Below are positions 27,312-35,539 of a stretch of DNA of 64,000 nucleotides, piece by piece; position 1 is the first letter of the stretch, and every line of letters begins with the position of its first letter. The position numbers were made by a program, and so were the translations under genes. The stretch spans positions 62,001 through 126,000 of the forward strand of contig NZ_JACRUI010000004.1 in assembly GCF_014305095.1 (NCBI RefSeq), in the 5' to 3' direction. Below the pieces are notes generated by a model. That model worked only from the letters and a program-made list of their open reading frames with translations. It ran no database searches and was not told the origin of the DNA. This DNA is from Flavobacterium kayseriense (GTDB lineage: Bacteria; Bacteroidota; Bacteroidia; Flavobacteriales; Flavobacteriaceae).

Positions 27312-27326
27312 TTAACTTTAGGCTAT

Positions 27327-27361
27327 AAAAAAAAGGACTCGCATACACGGGTCCTTTTTTT
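27327..27361. terminator. Second terminator-like hairpin with a similar stem
   Basis: AAAGGACTCG and CGGGTCCTTT pair around a 6-base loop, with A and T runs on both sides. It resembles the preceding hairpin in sequence and probably ends the minus-strand gene at 27376 as well as backing up the first. Confidence 0.8.
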
Positions 27362-27375
27362 ATGCACAAATCAAT

Positions 27376-27573
27376 TTACATTGATTGTTCTGCTTTCTTT
27401 TTAGCTTTTTTCTCTTTATAAGCTTCCCAAGTTGCTCCACCTACCCAATAGGATACGAAACTAACTAGAAAAAACATTAACCAGAATCCTATAGTAAGGA
27501 TAGTTAAAAAAAGTAAAAAGCCTAAATACTGTGAAAATTCAAACATGTTTTCCGGAATTTTGAATGTAGCCAC
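27376..27573 (-). CDS. Small membrane protein, uncharacterised
   Basis: The 65-residue product starts MATFKIPENMFEFSQYLGFL. One long hydrophobic stretch (LLFLTILTIGFWLMFFLVSF), extended by VSYWVGGATW, could be one helix or a hairpin of two. The tail KEKKAKKKAEQSM is lysine-rich and probably cytoplasmic. Its composition, compact spacing and the terminator hairpins behind it support a real gene over a shadow frame. I do not recognise a named family. It lies between the receptor gene and fumC on the opposite strand. Confidence 0.6.
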   Translation of the reverse strand: MATFKIPENMFEFSQYLGFLLFLTILTIGFWLMFFLVSFVSYWVGGATWEAYKEKKAKKKAEQSM

Positions 27574-27622
27574 AAATATAAGCGTAATATTTTTTTATAG
27601 CAATAAAAAACCAATCCAATTT

Positions 27623-27651
27623 TTGTAAAATACTATTTATCCGTATTTTTG
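27623..27651 (+). promoter_or_regulatory. Bacteroidota-type promoter for fumC
   Basis: TTG at 27623-27625 and TATTTTTG at 27644-27651 have an 18-base spacer. The fumC ATG is at 27789, so the leader is about 130 bases and includes a copy of the dispersed repeat. Confidence 0.7.
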
Positions 27652-27661
27652 AGAATAACTT

Positions 27662-27730
27662 GGAGCTTTATCCAGCTATCCATTACAATCCACGCAAAAA
27701 AGCGTGGGATTTCCATTGCTATCTGGGCTA
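27662..27730 (-). repeat. Dispersed intergenic repeat, complete copy, inside the fumC leader
   Basis: From GGAGC (27662) to ATCTGGGCTA (27730) it matches the copy at 17468-17562. The hairpin is CCACGC (27690-27695), six A, and GCGTGG (27702-27707), different in sequence from the other copy but at the same place. It lies between the fumC promoter and start codon. Confidence 0.7.
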
Positions 27731-27788
27731 GGGCATTCCAAATCCTTCAACCGTATTTTATAAATCATAATTTTAAATCCATCACAAA

Positions 27789-29174
27789 ATGAAATTCAGA
27801 ATAGAAAAAGATACCATGGGTGAAGTTCAAGTTCCTGCCGATAAATATTGGGGAGCACAAACCGAAAGATCCCGCAATAATTTTAAAATAGGTCCTGCTG
27901 CCTCTATGCCACACGAAATAATTGAAGGTTTTGCCTATTTAAAAAAAGCAGCTGCTTACACCAACTGTGATTCTGGTATTTTATCCATCGAAAAGCGGGA
28001 CGCTATAGCAACCGTATGCGATGAGATACTAAATGGCGAATTAAAGGACCAATTCCCTCTCGTGATCTGGCAAACCGGTTCAGGGACGCAAAGCAATATG
28101 AATGTTAATGAAGTTATAGCGAATCGTGCACAAGTAATTCAAGGATTTGCAATAGGAGAAGGAGAACCAGTTATTAAGGCTAATGACGATGTCAACAAGT
28201 CTCAATCCTCTAATGACACCTTCCCTACCGCCATGCACATCGCGGCTTGTAAGATGATTGTAGAGCTTACAATTCCAGCTCTTGAAAATCTTAGAAATAC
28301 ATTAGCGACAAAAGCAACCGAATTCATCAATGTGGTAAAAATAGGTCGCACACATCTTATGGATGCTACTCCTATTACGCTTGGACAAGAACTGTCAGGT
28401 TATGTAGCTCAAATAAGTTATGGTATCAAAGCGTTACAAAATACTTTACCTCATTTATCTGAAATCGCACTGGGCGGCACAGCAGTAGGGACAGGACTCA
28501 ATACACCTCCGGGTTACGACGTAAATGTAGCAACATATATCGCACAGTTTACAGGTTACCCTTTTGTTACTGCAGCTAATAAATTTGAAGCACTTGCTGC
28601 TCACGACGCCATCGTAGAATCCCATGGTGCCTTAAAACAAATTGCTGTTTCTCTTAACAAAATAGCAAATGACATTCGGATGCTTGCCTCAGGACCAAGG
28701 TCTGGAATAGGAGAAATACATATTCCTGAAAACGAACCTGGATCATCTATCATGCCCGGAAAAGTAAACCCAACGCAATGTGAAGCACTTACAATGGTTT
28801 GTGCACAGGTAATAGGAAATGATGCTGCAATTACTGTTGCAGGAATGCAAGGTCAATATGAACTTAATGTTTTTAAACCCGTGATGGCTGCAAATTTTTT
28901 ACAATCAGCAAGATTGCTAGGTGATGCTTGTACCTCTTTTGATATACATTGTGCGCAAGGAATAGAACCAAATTACAAACGAATTGAGGAATTAGTCTCT
29001 AACTCTCTAATGTTAGTAACCGCTTTGAATCCAAAAATTGGCTATTACAAAGCAGCCGAAATAGCGCAAACAGCGCATAAAAATGGAACCACTTTGAAAG
29101 AAGAAGCAGTACGACTAGGGTTTGTATCTGCTGAAGACTTTGATGCTTGGGTAAAACCAGAAGAAATGGTTTAA
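27789..29174 (+). CDS. fumC: Class II fumarate hydratase
   Basis: The 461-residue enzyme interconverts fumarate and malate in the TCA cycle, as a tetramer without an iron-sulfur cluster. Class II markers are [19 protein letters not shown] near the start, [20 protein letters not shown], the TGGxxTxxN-type region [18 protein letters not shown], and the signature [15 protein letters not shown] with its catalytic-loop serine. Length is normal. The start is the ATG about 130 bases downstream of a good promoter. A hairpin follows but serves the opposite gene. The call is firm. Confidence 0.96.
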   Translation: MKFRIEKDTMGEVQVPADKYWGAQTERSRNNFKIGPAASMPHEIIEGFAYLKKAAAYTNCDSGILSIEKRDAIATVCDEILNGELKDQFPLVIWQTGSGTQSNMNVNEVIANRAQVIQGFAIGEGEPVIKANDDVNKSQSSNDTFPTAMHIAACKMIVELTIPALENLRNTLATKATEFINVVKIGRTHLMDATPITLGQELSGYVAQISYGIKALQNTLPHLSEIALGGTAVGTGLNTPPGYDVNVATYIAQFTGYPFVTAANKFEALAAHDAIVESHGALKQIAVSLNKIANDIRMLASGPRSGIGEIHIPENEPGSSIMPGKVNPTQCEALTMVCAQVIGNDAAITVAGMQGQYELNVFKPVMAANFLQSARLLGDACTSFDIHCAQGIEPNYKRIEELVSNSLMLVTALNPKIGYYKAAEIAQTAHKNGTTLKEEAVRLGFVSAEDFDAWVKPEEMV

Positions 29175-29179
29175 AAAAT

Positions 29180-29232
29180 AAGGACTTGTAAATAAGTAAT
29201 TTAAAATTGCATATTATCTATTTACAAGTCCT
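29180..29232 (-). terminator. Terminator hairpin for the minus-strand oxidoreductase
   Basis: AGGACTTGTAAATA and TATTTACAAGTCCT pair around a long loop. On the minus strand the stem is followed by TTATTTTTT, fitting an intrinsic terminator just past the stop at 29242. On the plus strand the T run is poor, so fumC termination is less certain. Confidence 0.72.
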
Positions 29233-29241
29233 ACTTGTTAT

Positions 29242-30444
29242 TTATTTACCATCAACATAGTCTTGTAAATGACTAAAACGAGGGGTAAGCTTTCCTTTCT
29301 CTGTCATTTTAGCACGTGCTAAAACTCCATCTTTATCACTGTTGAAAAAGGCAGGAATAACATGTTGTAAAAACATAGTACCAAAACCTTCGCTAGCATC
29401 TTTAGGTATTTCACATGGTAAATTATCTACCGCCATAACCACTATAGCTGCCGGATGAAAAACATCTACCTCTTTATGTTCTGACGCTAAATAGCCATAG
29501 TTAGGATTTTCAATAGTAGAAGCACGTAAAGTGCAAGCAATTGGTCCATTAATATCGCAAGAAACATCTCCAACCACTTTAATCTTACAATCTTTACTTT
29601 GCAGCATTTCCTTGGTAAGAATAGCAGGCGCTTCATTAGCATGAAAATGCCCTGTAATCACAATTTCTGACACCTTAGTAAAACGCTCAAAATCACCTAC
29701 GTAAGCAGCGGGATTCATATAAAAGTCCTTACAATTAATCACCTGACCATCAATTCGTTTGTTGTAATCCATTACATCTATTTGTGCATAGACTGCTTGA
29801 GCGTAGTTTTTGGTTAAATAATTATCAACGGTAACTTGTTTTACTTTTATAGCGTCTAAAATTTCTTTTATTCCGCCACCAACTTTGCCCGTTCCGGTGA
29901 TGACAAATTTAATAGGTGGTAAAGTAATTCTTTTAAGTTGTCTAATTAAGTCCTCTTTACCAGACAATGTCTCCGCTTTTGGTAGTTTAAACAGTTCGAA
30001 CTTTAAGCCAAAGGCACGAATGCTATTGTACGCACCCACTATTCCAGCATATCTACCGAAACCAATTAATCTCCTGTTATTAGCATCGACGATGGTTTCA
30101 TGATCGTACAAATCAATATTCTTTTCTAAAATAGCTTTGAGTAATTTTTGATTATAGGGCTGTTTCTTAATAGTATGAGAAAAAAAGAAATAACTTTTGT
30201 TAGCTATTAAACTGTCGATAGGAACTTCTTTTACACCGAATAAAACATCACAGTCCTCCAAATTTTCCGAAACCTCAAAACCTGCTGCCTTGTATTGATC
30301 ATCAGTAAAAATTCTAATATCTGAACTTTCAACCTTGATAACTGCGGTAGGATATGTTTGTTGTAATTGTACCAGAGCATCAGGAGAAAAAACAACTCTT
30401 CTATCTGGCGGACTCTTTCTTTCTTTTAAAATTCCGAACTTCAT
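29242..30444 (-). CDS. NAD(P)-dependent oxidoreductase of the alanine-dehydrogenase/saccharopine-dehydrogenase group
   Basis: The 400-residue protein starts MKFGILKERKSPPDRRVVFS, typical of the AlaDH/PNT N-terminal domain, where the RR pair contacts the substrate. DLYDHETIVDANNRRLIGFG and RYAGIVGAYNSIRAFG continue this fold. A Rossmann segment, KFVITGTGKVGGGIKEILDA (about residue 170-190), binds NAD(P). GDVSCDINGPIACTLRAST and PCEIPKDASEGFGTMFLQHV in the C-terminal part resemble lysine-forming saccharopine dehydrogenases more than alanine dehydrogenases. Its substrate is therefore undecided. It is a single-gene unit, divergent from the serine hydrolase gene, with a terminator after it. Confidence 0.78.
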   Translation of the reverse strand: MKFGILKERKSPPDRRVVFSPDALVQLQQTYPTAVIKVESSDIRIFTDDQYKAAGFEVSENLEDCDVLFGVKEVPIDSLIANKSYFFFSHTIKKQPYNQKLLKAILEKNIDLYDHETIVDANNRRLIGFGRYAGIVGAYNSIRAFGLKFELFKLPKAETLSGKEDLIRQLKRITLPPIKFVITGTGKVGGGIKEILDAIKVKQVTVDNYLTKNYAQAVYAQIDVMDYNKRIDGQVINCKDFYMNPAAYVGDFERFTKVSEIVITGHFHANEAPAILTKEMLQSKDCKIKVVGDVSCDINGPIACTLRASTIENPNYGYLASEHKEVDVFHPAAIVVMAVDNLPCEIPKDASEGFGTMFLQHVIPAFFNSDKDGVLARAKMTEKGKLTPRFSHLQDYVDGK

Positions 30445-30659
30445 AATTTTGTACTACTTAAAAATAAATTAATATAACCAAACGCGGCTTAATTGTTATA
30501 AATATAACAATTAGGATTGATTTAAACACTTTTTTCTCTTTAAAAGTTAATGTAGAGATTATTAAAGACTGAACTCCAAAACAATACAAAAGCATTTAGG
30601 AAACCTGGTAAAATACTGTTAACATTAATTAAAATATTTAACAAAAGAGATTGATTCTA

Positions 30660-30667
30660 TATATTTG
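30660..30667 (+). promoter_or_regulatory. -7 box that fixes the start of the serine hydrolase gene
   Basis: TATATTTG matches TAnnTTTG. Because it would put the transcript start near 30674, the in-frame codon at 30651 lies upstream of it and the ATG at 30687 becomes the likely start. Confidence 0.6.
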
Positions 30668-30686
30668 CCAATCTAGCACCACACTG

Positions 30687-31898
30687 ATGATTTTAAGAAA
30701 AAAAGCAAATATACTACAAATACTCCTTTTACTTTTGGTTTTAGGCTCGTGTAAAGAAAACACAACCGATCAAAAACAGGAAACTACTGAAATACCCAAG
30801 GATACAATGCCGCATTTGGAACCAGCGATTCAAAAATCGGCTCGTCTAGATCCTAATTACGTTAGCAGTAAAAAAAATGCCATCAATCATTTTTATACTA
30901 AAACGTGGCCAAATAACAGCATGAATGGAAGTATTCTAGTAGCGAAAAATGGGCAAATTATTTTCGAAAAATATGAAGGTATGGCAAATTTCAGATCCGA
31001 AACGCCAATCACTGCCACTACTCCACTTCACTTAGCTTCGGTAAGTAAAATAATCACTGCAACGGCAGTTTTAAAACTTATAGATGCTAACAGAATAAAA
31101 TTAGATCAAAAAGTCAATACAATATTACCGACTTTCCCCTACCCTGATGTAACGATTAAAACACTTTTAAACCACCGATCAGGGATGCGTAACTATGCTT
31201 ACTTTACTGACAAAAAAGATGGAGTATGGGATCGACACAAAATATTAACAAACCAAGATATTCTTGATATCATGGCTACAAAGGATATTAGACTAGAGTC
31301 AAAAACTGACACTCGATTCACTTACTGTAATACTAACTATGCCATATTAGCATTAGTAATTGAAAAAGTGACAAAAATGAGTTACAAGAAAGCCATGGAT
31401 AGGATGATATTTAAGCCGCTTTCAATGAAAAACACCTATGTATTTGATTACGAAACTGATAAAGACACAGCAGTAACTTCATACAAGGGCAATAAAGTAG
31501 AAATAGGTAAAGACTATCTTGATGCTGTATATGGAGACAAAAATATCTACTCTACTCCAAGAGATTTGTTGAAATTTGATTTAGCCCGCAATGCACCTGG
31601 TTTTTTAAATCCTAAACTTTTAAAATTAGTTTACACCGGATTTAGTAACGAACATCCCGGAGAAAAAAATTATGGACTAGGGATCAGAATTATTAACTGG
31701 AAAACAGGCCAAAACTTTTATTTCCATAATGGTTGGTGGCATGGTAATACCTCATCCTTTATCACATTACAAAAAGAGAAGGTCACAATTATTGCTTTGT
31801 CCAATAAGTTCACAACGAAAACCTATCAAGTACGTAAACTTTCGAAATTATTTGGTGATTATCCTTTTAAATTAGGTGGAGACGACAAAGAGGAATAA
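30687..31898 (+). CDS. Serine hydrolase of the beta-lactamase class C-like family, lipoprotein
   Basis: The start is set at ATG 30687, giving 403 residues with a lipoprotein signal (LLLLVLGSCKEN, lipobox Cys at about residue 20). The earlier frame start at 30651 lies upstream of the -7 box. The penicillin-binding fold carries the SxxK nucleophile in LHLASVSKIITATAVLKL, the YxN motif in TYCNTNYAILALVIEK, and a late YFHNGWWHGNTSSFITLQ in the position of the third motif (KTG/HxG). Related proteins are D-peptidases or esterases more often than beta-lactamases. It is periplasmic or membrane-anchored. The gene ends about 90 bases before ssrA. Function is broadly assigned. Confidence 0.82.
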   Translation: MILRKKANILQILLLLLVLGSCKENTTDQKQETTEIPKDTMPHLEPAIQKSARLDPNYVSSKKNAINHFYTKTWPNNSMNGSILVAKNGQIIFEKYEGMANFRSETPITATTPLHLASVSKIITATAVLKLIDANRIKLDQKVNTILPTFPYPDVTIKTLLNHRSGMRNYAYFTDKKDGVWDRHKILTNQDILDIMATKDIRLESKTDTRFTYCNTNYAILALVIEKVTKMSYKKAMDRMIFKPLSMKNTYVFDYETDKDTAVTSYKGNKVEIGKDYLDAVYGDKNIYSTPRDLLKFDLARNAPGFLNPKLLKLVYTGFSNEHPGEKNYGLGIRIINWKTGQNFYFHNGWWHGNTSSFITLQKEKVTIIALSNKFTTKTYQVRKLSKLFGDYPFKLGGDDKEE

Positions 31899-31949
31899 TA
31901 TTTGCAGTAGATATAGTAATCAAAGTATAATTATTCAAGTTAAAAATTG

Positions 31950-31957
31950 TATTTTTG
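31950..31957 (+). promoter_or_regulatory. Probable -7 box for ssrA
   Basis: TATTTTTG matches TAnnTTTG and lies 33 bases before the mature tmRNA 5' end. Confidence 0.55.
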
Positions 31958-31990
31958 CACACTCAAAATTAATAGATTTTGAAATAATTT

Positions 31991-32384
31991 GGGGTCGACT
32001 GGTTTTGACAGCAAGTCGAATTGAGAAGTAAGCACGTCGAGCATTGAGACCTTGCTCGTAAATATAAGATCTTACAATTTTACACGGCGAAAATAACTAC
32101 GCTTTAGCTGCATAATCCGAATTACAGTACGATTACGCCACGTTCCTATCAGATAGGAAAGCTGGATTCTCCTTGAAAGCCTTGGTTTGTGGCGTTCAGT
32201 CCAGGAGAACCGTAAAAATAAACCTAGATTTCCATAAGCTTCGGGTGGATTTCAAAATTAAGAAGATAAGTAGTGTGTGGCTGTTTCTGGCCTAGCTCAC
32301 TATCGAAAATCTAATCAGGAAATAAACGCGTAGAAAGCTTTTTAGTTGCTTGTTTGGACCCGGGTTCGATTCCCGGCGACTCCA
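31991..32384 (+). ncRNA. ssrA: Transfer-messenger RNA (tmRNA)
   Basis: The 5' end GGGGTCGACTGGTTTTGACA and the 3' end TTCGATTCCCGGCGACTCCA form the tRNA-like acceptor stem (GGGGTCG with CGACTCC) and T-arm. The tag reading frame at 32086-32115 (GGC to TAA) encodes GENNYALAA, ending in the ALAA degron recognised by ClpXP-type proteases. The mature molecule would be about 394 nucleotides; the terminal CCA is not encoded. It rescues ribosomes stalled on broken messages. It is transcribed toward the end of the pectin operon, and the two share a bidirectional terminator. Confidence 0.95.
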
Positions 32385-32386
32385 CA

Positions 32387-32424
32387 AAACCCTTGTAAAC
32401 TCAATGTTTACAAGGGTTTTTTTT
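32387..32424. terminator. Bidirectional terminator between ssrA and the pectin locus
   Basis: AAACCCTTGTAAAC and GTTTACAAGGGTTT form a 14-pair stem with a 5-base loop. T runs occur on both strands, the better on the plus strand after ssrA. It lies 35 bases past the last pectin gene stop. Confidence 0.9.
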
Positions 32425-32458
32425 AAACAAAATTTGTTTTTTTAGAAACAATTGATAC

Positions 32459-33817
32459 CTATTTTACTGCACTAGGTACTCCAATTTGATCTCCTATTAT
32501 AATTTCGTTCAGACTAATATTCTTCGTGTTGGTTAATGTCATTCCATTCTTAGCAGCTTTTATTTTAATATTTTCTAATGTAATGTTCTCTACTTTACTT
32601 TCAGGAAATCCCTCAATAACTATAGCAGCATTTGAAGCATTCTCGCAACTGATGTTAGAAATATAAATATCTGAAATTTTAGAAGGAAACAAACCACTTC
32701 CCTCTCCATGATAGTTTGCGGTCATGTAAATACAATCCTCTACTTTACCTAAACTAATATTAGAAAAATAAATATCTTTAATAAACCCTCCTCTATCTGA
32801 ATTTGTTTTAATATAAATTCCTCGTTTTAAATATCCACTAGCCTTACAATTATCTACGTATACATTACGTATGCCTGCAGACATTTCACTGCCAATAACA
32901 ATAGCATGTAACCCCTTAAACTCGCAATTTCTTATTACAATATTTTCTGACGAACCATCTAATGCTGATCGGCCTTCATCATCTCTACCTGCCTTAATCG
33001 CGATATTATCATCTGCATTATTAAACTTAATATTTTCGATTAAAATATCACTCGAATATTCTGGGTCAATACCATCATTATTATAATTTTGAACGTCATA
33101 ACTGATTCCGCGAATTGTGATACTTTTAGACTTCAATAAGTGAATACACCAAAATGGAGCATCTTCAATTTTAAAATTTTCAAGCAAAATATTTTTAGAA
33201 TTGATAAACTGAATGAGCTGTGGCCTTAAATAATGACCTTGACCAAATATTCTATCTTTTACAGCAACATTATTATGATTCATTTCTCTACTTAATAGTT
33301 GATCTTTTTTTTCTAAAGACTTCCATTTGTTCCATGTATCATGCGCTTCACCATCAATCACTCCTTTACCCGTAATAGCAATATTTTCAACATTATTACC
33401 ATAGATCATCGGACTATAATTATAAAGCATAGTCCCTTCCCAACTAGTTAACACTATTGGATAATCTAGTGGGTTAGAACCAAAACGTATTACTGCTCCT
33501 TCTTCTAGATGTAGTTCTATATTGCTTTTAAAATGAATAGGACCATTAACAAGATATTCGCCCTTTGGAACATATATTTTTCCGCCTTGGCGCTTTTCAC
33601 ATGCTTTCATAGCTTTATCAAAAGCAGGCTTACAGTTTGTAATTGCATCTCCTCGAGCACCGAATTGTTTCAGATTTACTGTATAAGTTCCAATATTTGG
33701 TAATTTAATGCGATTAACAATTCTTTCTATTTCTTGAGACACTAATTTAGTATTTTGCTGTGCCAATATACTATGGAAACAAAACATCATTAGTAAGTAT
33801 AAGTATATGCTTTTCAT
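32459..33817 (-). CDS. GH28-family polygalacturonase-like enzyme with altered active-site motifs
   Basis: The 452-residue secreted protein (signal MKSIYLYLLMMFCFHSILAQ) is a right-handed beta-helix of glycoside hydrolase family 28. The first motif is NNDGIDPE and the second is NADDNIAIKAGRDDEGR (Asp269, Asp270), both matching the family. The histidine motif, GHG(G) in most GH28 enzymes, reads GLHAIVIGSE (His304), so the following glycines are lost. The RIK motif reads GIYIKTN. The Asp pair and His remain, so an exo-acting enzyme on substituted or rhamnogalacturonan substrates is possible. It is the last gene of the pectin operon, 6 bases after the CE12 esterase. Confidence 0.82.
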   Translation of the reverse strand: MKSIYLYLLMMFCFHSILAQQNTKLVSQEIERIVNRIKLPNIGTYTVNLKQFGARGDAITNCKPAFDKAMKACEKRQGGKIYVPKGEYLVNGPIHFKSNIELHLEEGAVIRFGSNPLDYPIVLTSWEGTMLYNYSPMIYGNNVENIAITGKGVIDGEAHDTWNKWKSLEKKDQLLSREMNHNNVAVKDRIFGQGHYLRPQLIQFINSKNILLENFKIEDAPFWCIHLLKSKSITIRGISYDVQNYNNDGIDPEYSSDILIENIKFNNADDNIAIKAGRDDEGRSALDGSSENIVIRNCEFKGLHAIVIGSEMSAGIRNVYVDNCKASGYLKRGIYIKTNSDRGGFIKDIYFSNISLGKVEDCIYMTANYHGEGSGLFPSKISDIYISNISCENASNAAIVIEGFPESKVENITLENIKIKAAKNGMTLTNTKNISLNEIIIGDQIGVPSAVK

Positions 33818-33823
33818 ATTGAT

Positions 33824-34555
33824 CTACTTTATATGTTTTTTTAAATCTAAATCACTCATTTTTAAGGCAGCTATTACTAATTTAGCAACCTCCGTAGCCC
33901 CTAAGTTTGATAGATGCGTATCATCGTTTTTTTCTTGTTTATAATATGAATTTTCTCCCGCTTTAAAATGTAAATGCAATTTTTTTGATTCTTCCATACC
34001 ATAGGACTCTTCCAGTTTTTCTGTTAAATAATTTAGGTCAATAAAAGGCACATTGTATTGTTGCGCTACTAAACGGGTCTCCATGGGATAATCGCCATGT
34101 GTATCAACTAAGACACCATTTTCATTGAAATTCCTTCTAACGATAGATGAAAATAAAATAGGAGTTGCTCCCTTTGCACGGGAATCCATTACAAACTTAA
34201 TTAAATTGTAACGGTAGGCAGTGTGTGGATTTGTATAGCGCTTTGGGTCCTCTACTTTTTGATCGTTGTGCCCAAATTGTATAAAAACATAATCACCTTT
34301 TTTCAATATTTTGCATACGGAATCCCATCTGTTTTCATTTAAAAAACTGCGGGTACTTCGACCATTTACTGCTCTATTATCTATAATGATACTACTATTA
34401 AAAAATGGCGCTAGCACCTGTATCCAGCCATGCTCCGGATTTTCTGCAGGATTTACTTTACTTGCCATAGTTGAATCTCCAATGCTAAATATTGTTGTTT
34501 TTTGGGCAAAACAACTAGAAGTAATCAACAAAATAATCATCAACCTATTTTTCAT
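33824..34555 (-). CDS. Rhamnogalacturonan/pectin acetylesterase, SGNH hydrolase (CE12-like)
   Basis: The 243-residue secreted protein (MKNRLMIILLITSSCFAQ) has the SGNH motifs in order. TIFSIGDSTMA carries the nucleophilic serine, AVNGRSTRSF follows, then FIQFGHNDQK with the oxyanion asparagine, and DDTHLSNLGATEVA with the catalytic Asp-His pair. Members of CE12 remove acetyl groups from rhamnogalacturonan or homogalacturonan so that lyases and hydrolases can reach the chain. It lies between the CE8 esterase and the terminal GH28 gene with gaps of only 6 bases each, fitting a co-transcribed role in decorating-group removal. The fold is certain and the pectin substrate is inferred from context. 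Confidence 0.88.
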   Translation of the reverse strand: MKNRLMIILLITSSCFAQKTTIFSIGDSTMASKVNPAENPEHGWIQVLAPFFNSSIIIDNRAVNGRSTRSFLNENRWDSVCKILKKGDYVFIQFGHNDQKVEDPKRYTNPHTAYRYNLIKFVMDSRAKGATPILFSSIVRRNFNENGVLVDTHGDYPMETRLVAQQYNVPFIDLNYLTEKLEESYGMEESKKLHLHFKAGENSYYKQEKNDDTHLSNLGATEVAKLVIAALKMSDLDLKKHIK

Positions 34556-34561
34556 ATTATT

Positions 34562-35539
34562 TTATTTAAAGTTTAAATACCAGATGTTTTTTAAGTCTCT
34601 TCCCTTATCACCAAGAATTAAATTTAGAGTATATTTTTTAGATTGAGCCCTAGTTAATTGATGTGACCATGAAACTCTTTCTTTAGGTTTAAAACCTTCT
34701 CCAGTACAATTATATTCCGCATAAAAAGCGGTTTTTTCGGCATCTGATTTAGACCAATTATGCCAGCCGACTTCCTTTATATGTTTTCCCAATTCGCAAT
34801 TTATAAAAACAGTTTTAGCATAAATACGCCAAGGCCTTCCAAGATAAACCTCATCAATCCCCTCATTTGCTATCAGTTTACAGTTTTTAAAAACATAACC
34901 GAAAGAGCTGTTTTGTGGAGTTGAGGCCGCAGTTATATAGGAGTTTTTTTTACTATTGATAATACAATTTTCAAATAAAACGGTAGCATCGCCAAATATG
35001 AAATCAGTAGTACCTTCTATATAGCAGTCTTTAAAATAATTCTTAGTCCCCTCCCCTGAAGTATAAAGTGTGTCTTGATTGCCTATTAGAGAACAATTCA
35101 AAAACATTACTCGATCAGCATTCACATTTAATGCTACTGCCTGTCCTACTTCTCCCGATGAGTTGATTATAGTCAAGTCCTTTGCATAAAAATCGTTCCC
35201 CTCAACTAAAACAGTATAGGTATAAAAAGTACTATTCCTACCCAAACCTATTTTATTGAAATAATCATCAAAAGTTATAATTGTTTTATCTCTGCTTTCA
35301 CCAACTAATGTTATTTTAGGATTCCAAGAATGGATTTTAACTTTTTCCTTATAAATTCCATTTTTCACAAAAATTGTGATTCTTTCGTCAGGAAAAGATT
35401 TTGCTGCGTTTACGGCATCTTGAATTTTATAAAAATCACCAGTTCCGTCTTGTGCTACGATAATATTATTTTCGTCTTTTGCTGAATTTTTGGTTATTAT
35501 TGTAGCCTTATCATTTTCAACTAGATTTTTTTTTTCCAC
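34562..35539 (-). CDS. CE8 pectin methylesterase, frame opens inside the A10 tract of the PL10 gene
   Basis: The 325-codon frame encodes a CE8 beta-helix esterase that removes methyl groups from galacturonan. The catalytic signatures are all intact: NQDTLY, TDFIFGDATVLFE (Asp nucleophile) and YLGRPWRIYAKT (Arg). The only possible independent start is GTG at 35539; an in-frame stop (TAA) lies 15 bases upstream of it, and there is no internal Met until about residue 144. There is no signal peptide, although CE8 must act outside the cell. The frame lies -1 relative to the preceding PL10 gene, overlapping it at AAAAAAAAAA (35526-35535). It is probably expressed as a PL10-CE8 fusion; see findings. 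Confidence 0.85.
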   Translation of the reverse strand: MEKKNLVENDKATIITKNSAKDENNIIVAQDGTGDFYKIQDAVNAAKSFPDERITIFVKNGIYKEKVKIHSWNPKITLVGESRDKTIITFDDYFNKIGLGRNSTFYTYTVLVEGNDFYAKDLTIINSSGEVGQAVALNVNADRVMFLNCSLIGNQDTLYTSGEGTKNYFKDCYIEGTTDFIFGDATVLFENCIINSKKNSYITAASTPQNSSFGYVFKNCKLIANEGIDEVYLGRPWRIYAKTVFINCELGKHIKEVGWHNWSKSDAEKTAFYAEYNCTGEGFKPKERVSWSHQLTRAQSKKYTLNLILGDKGRDLKNIWYLNFK

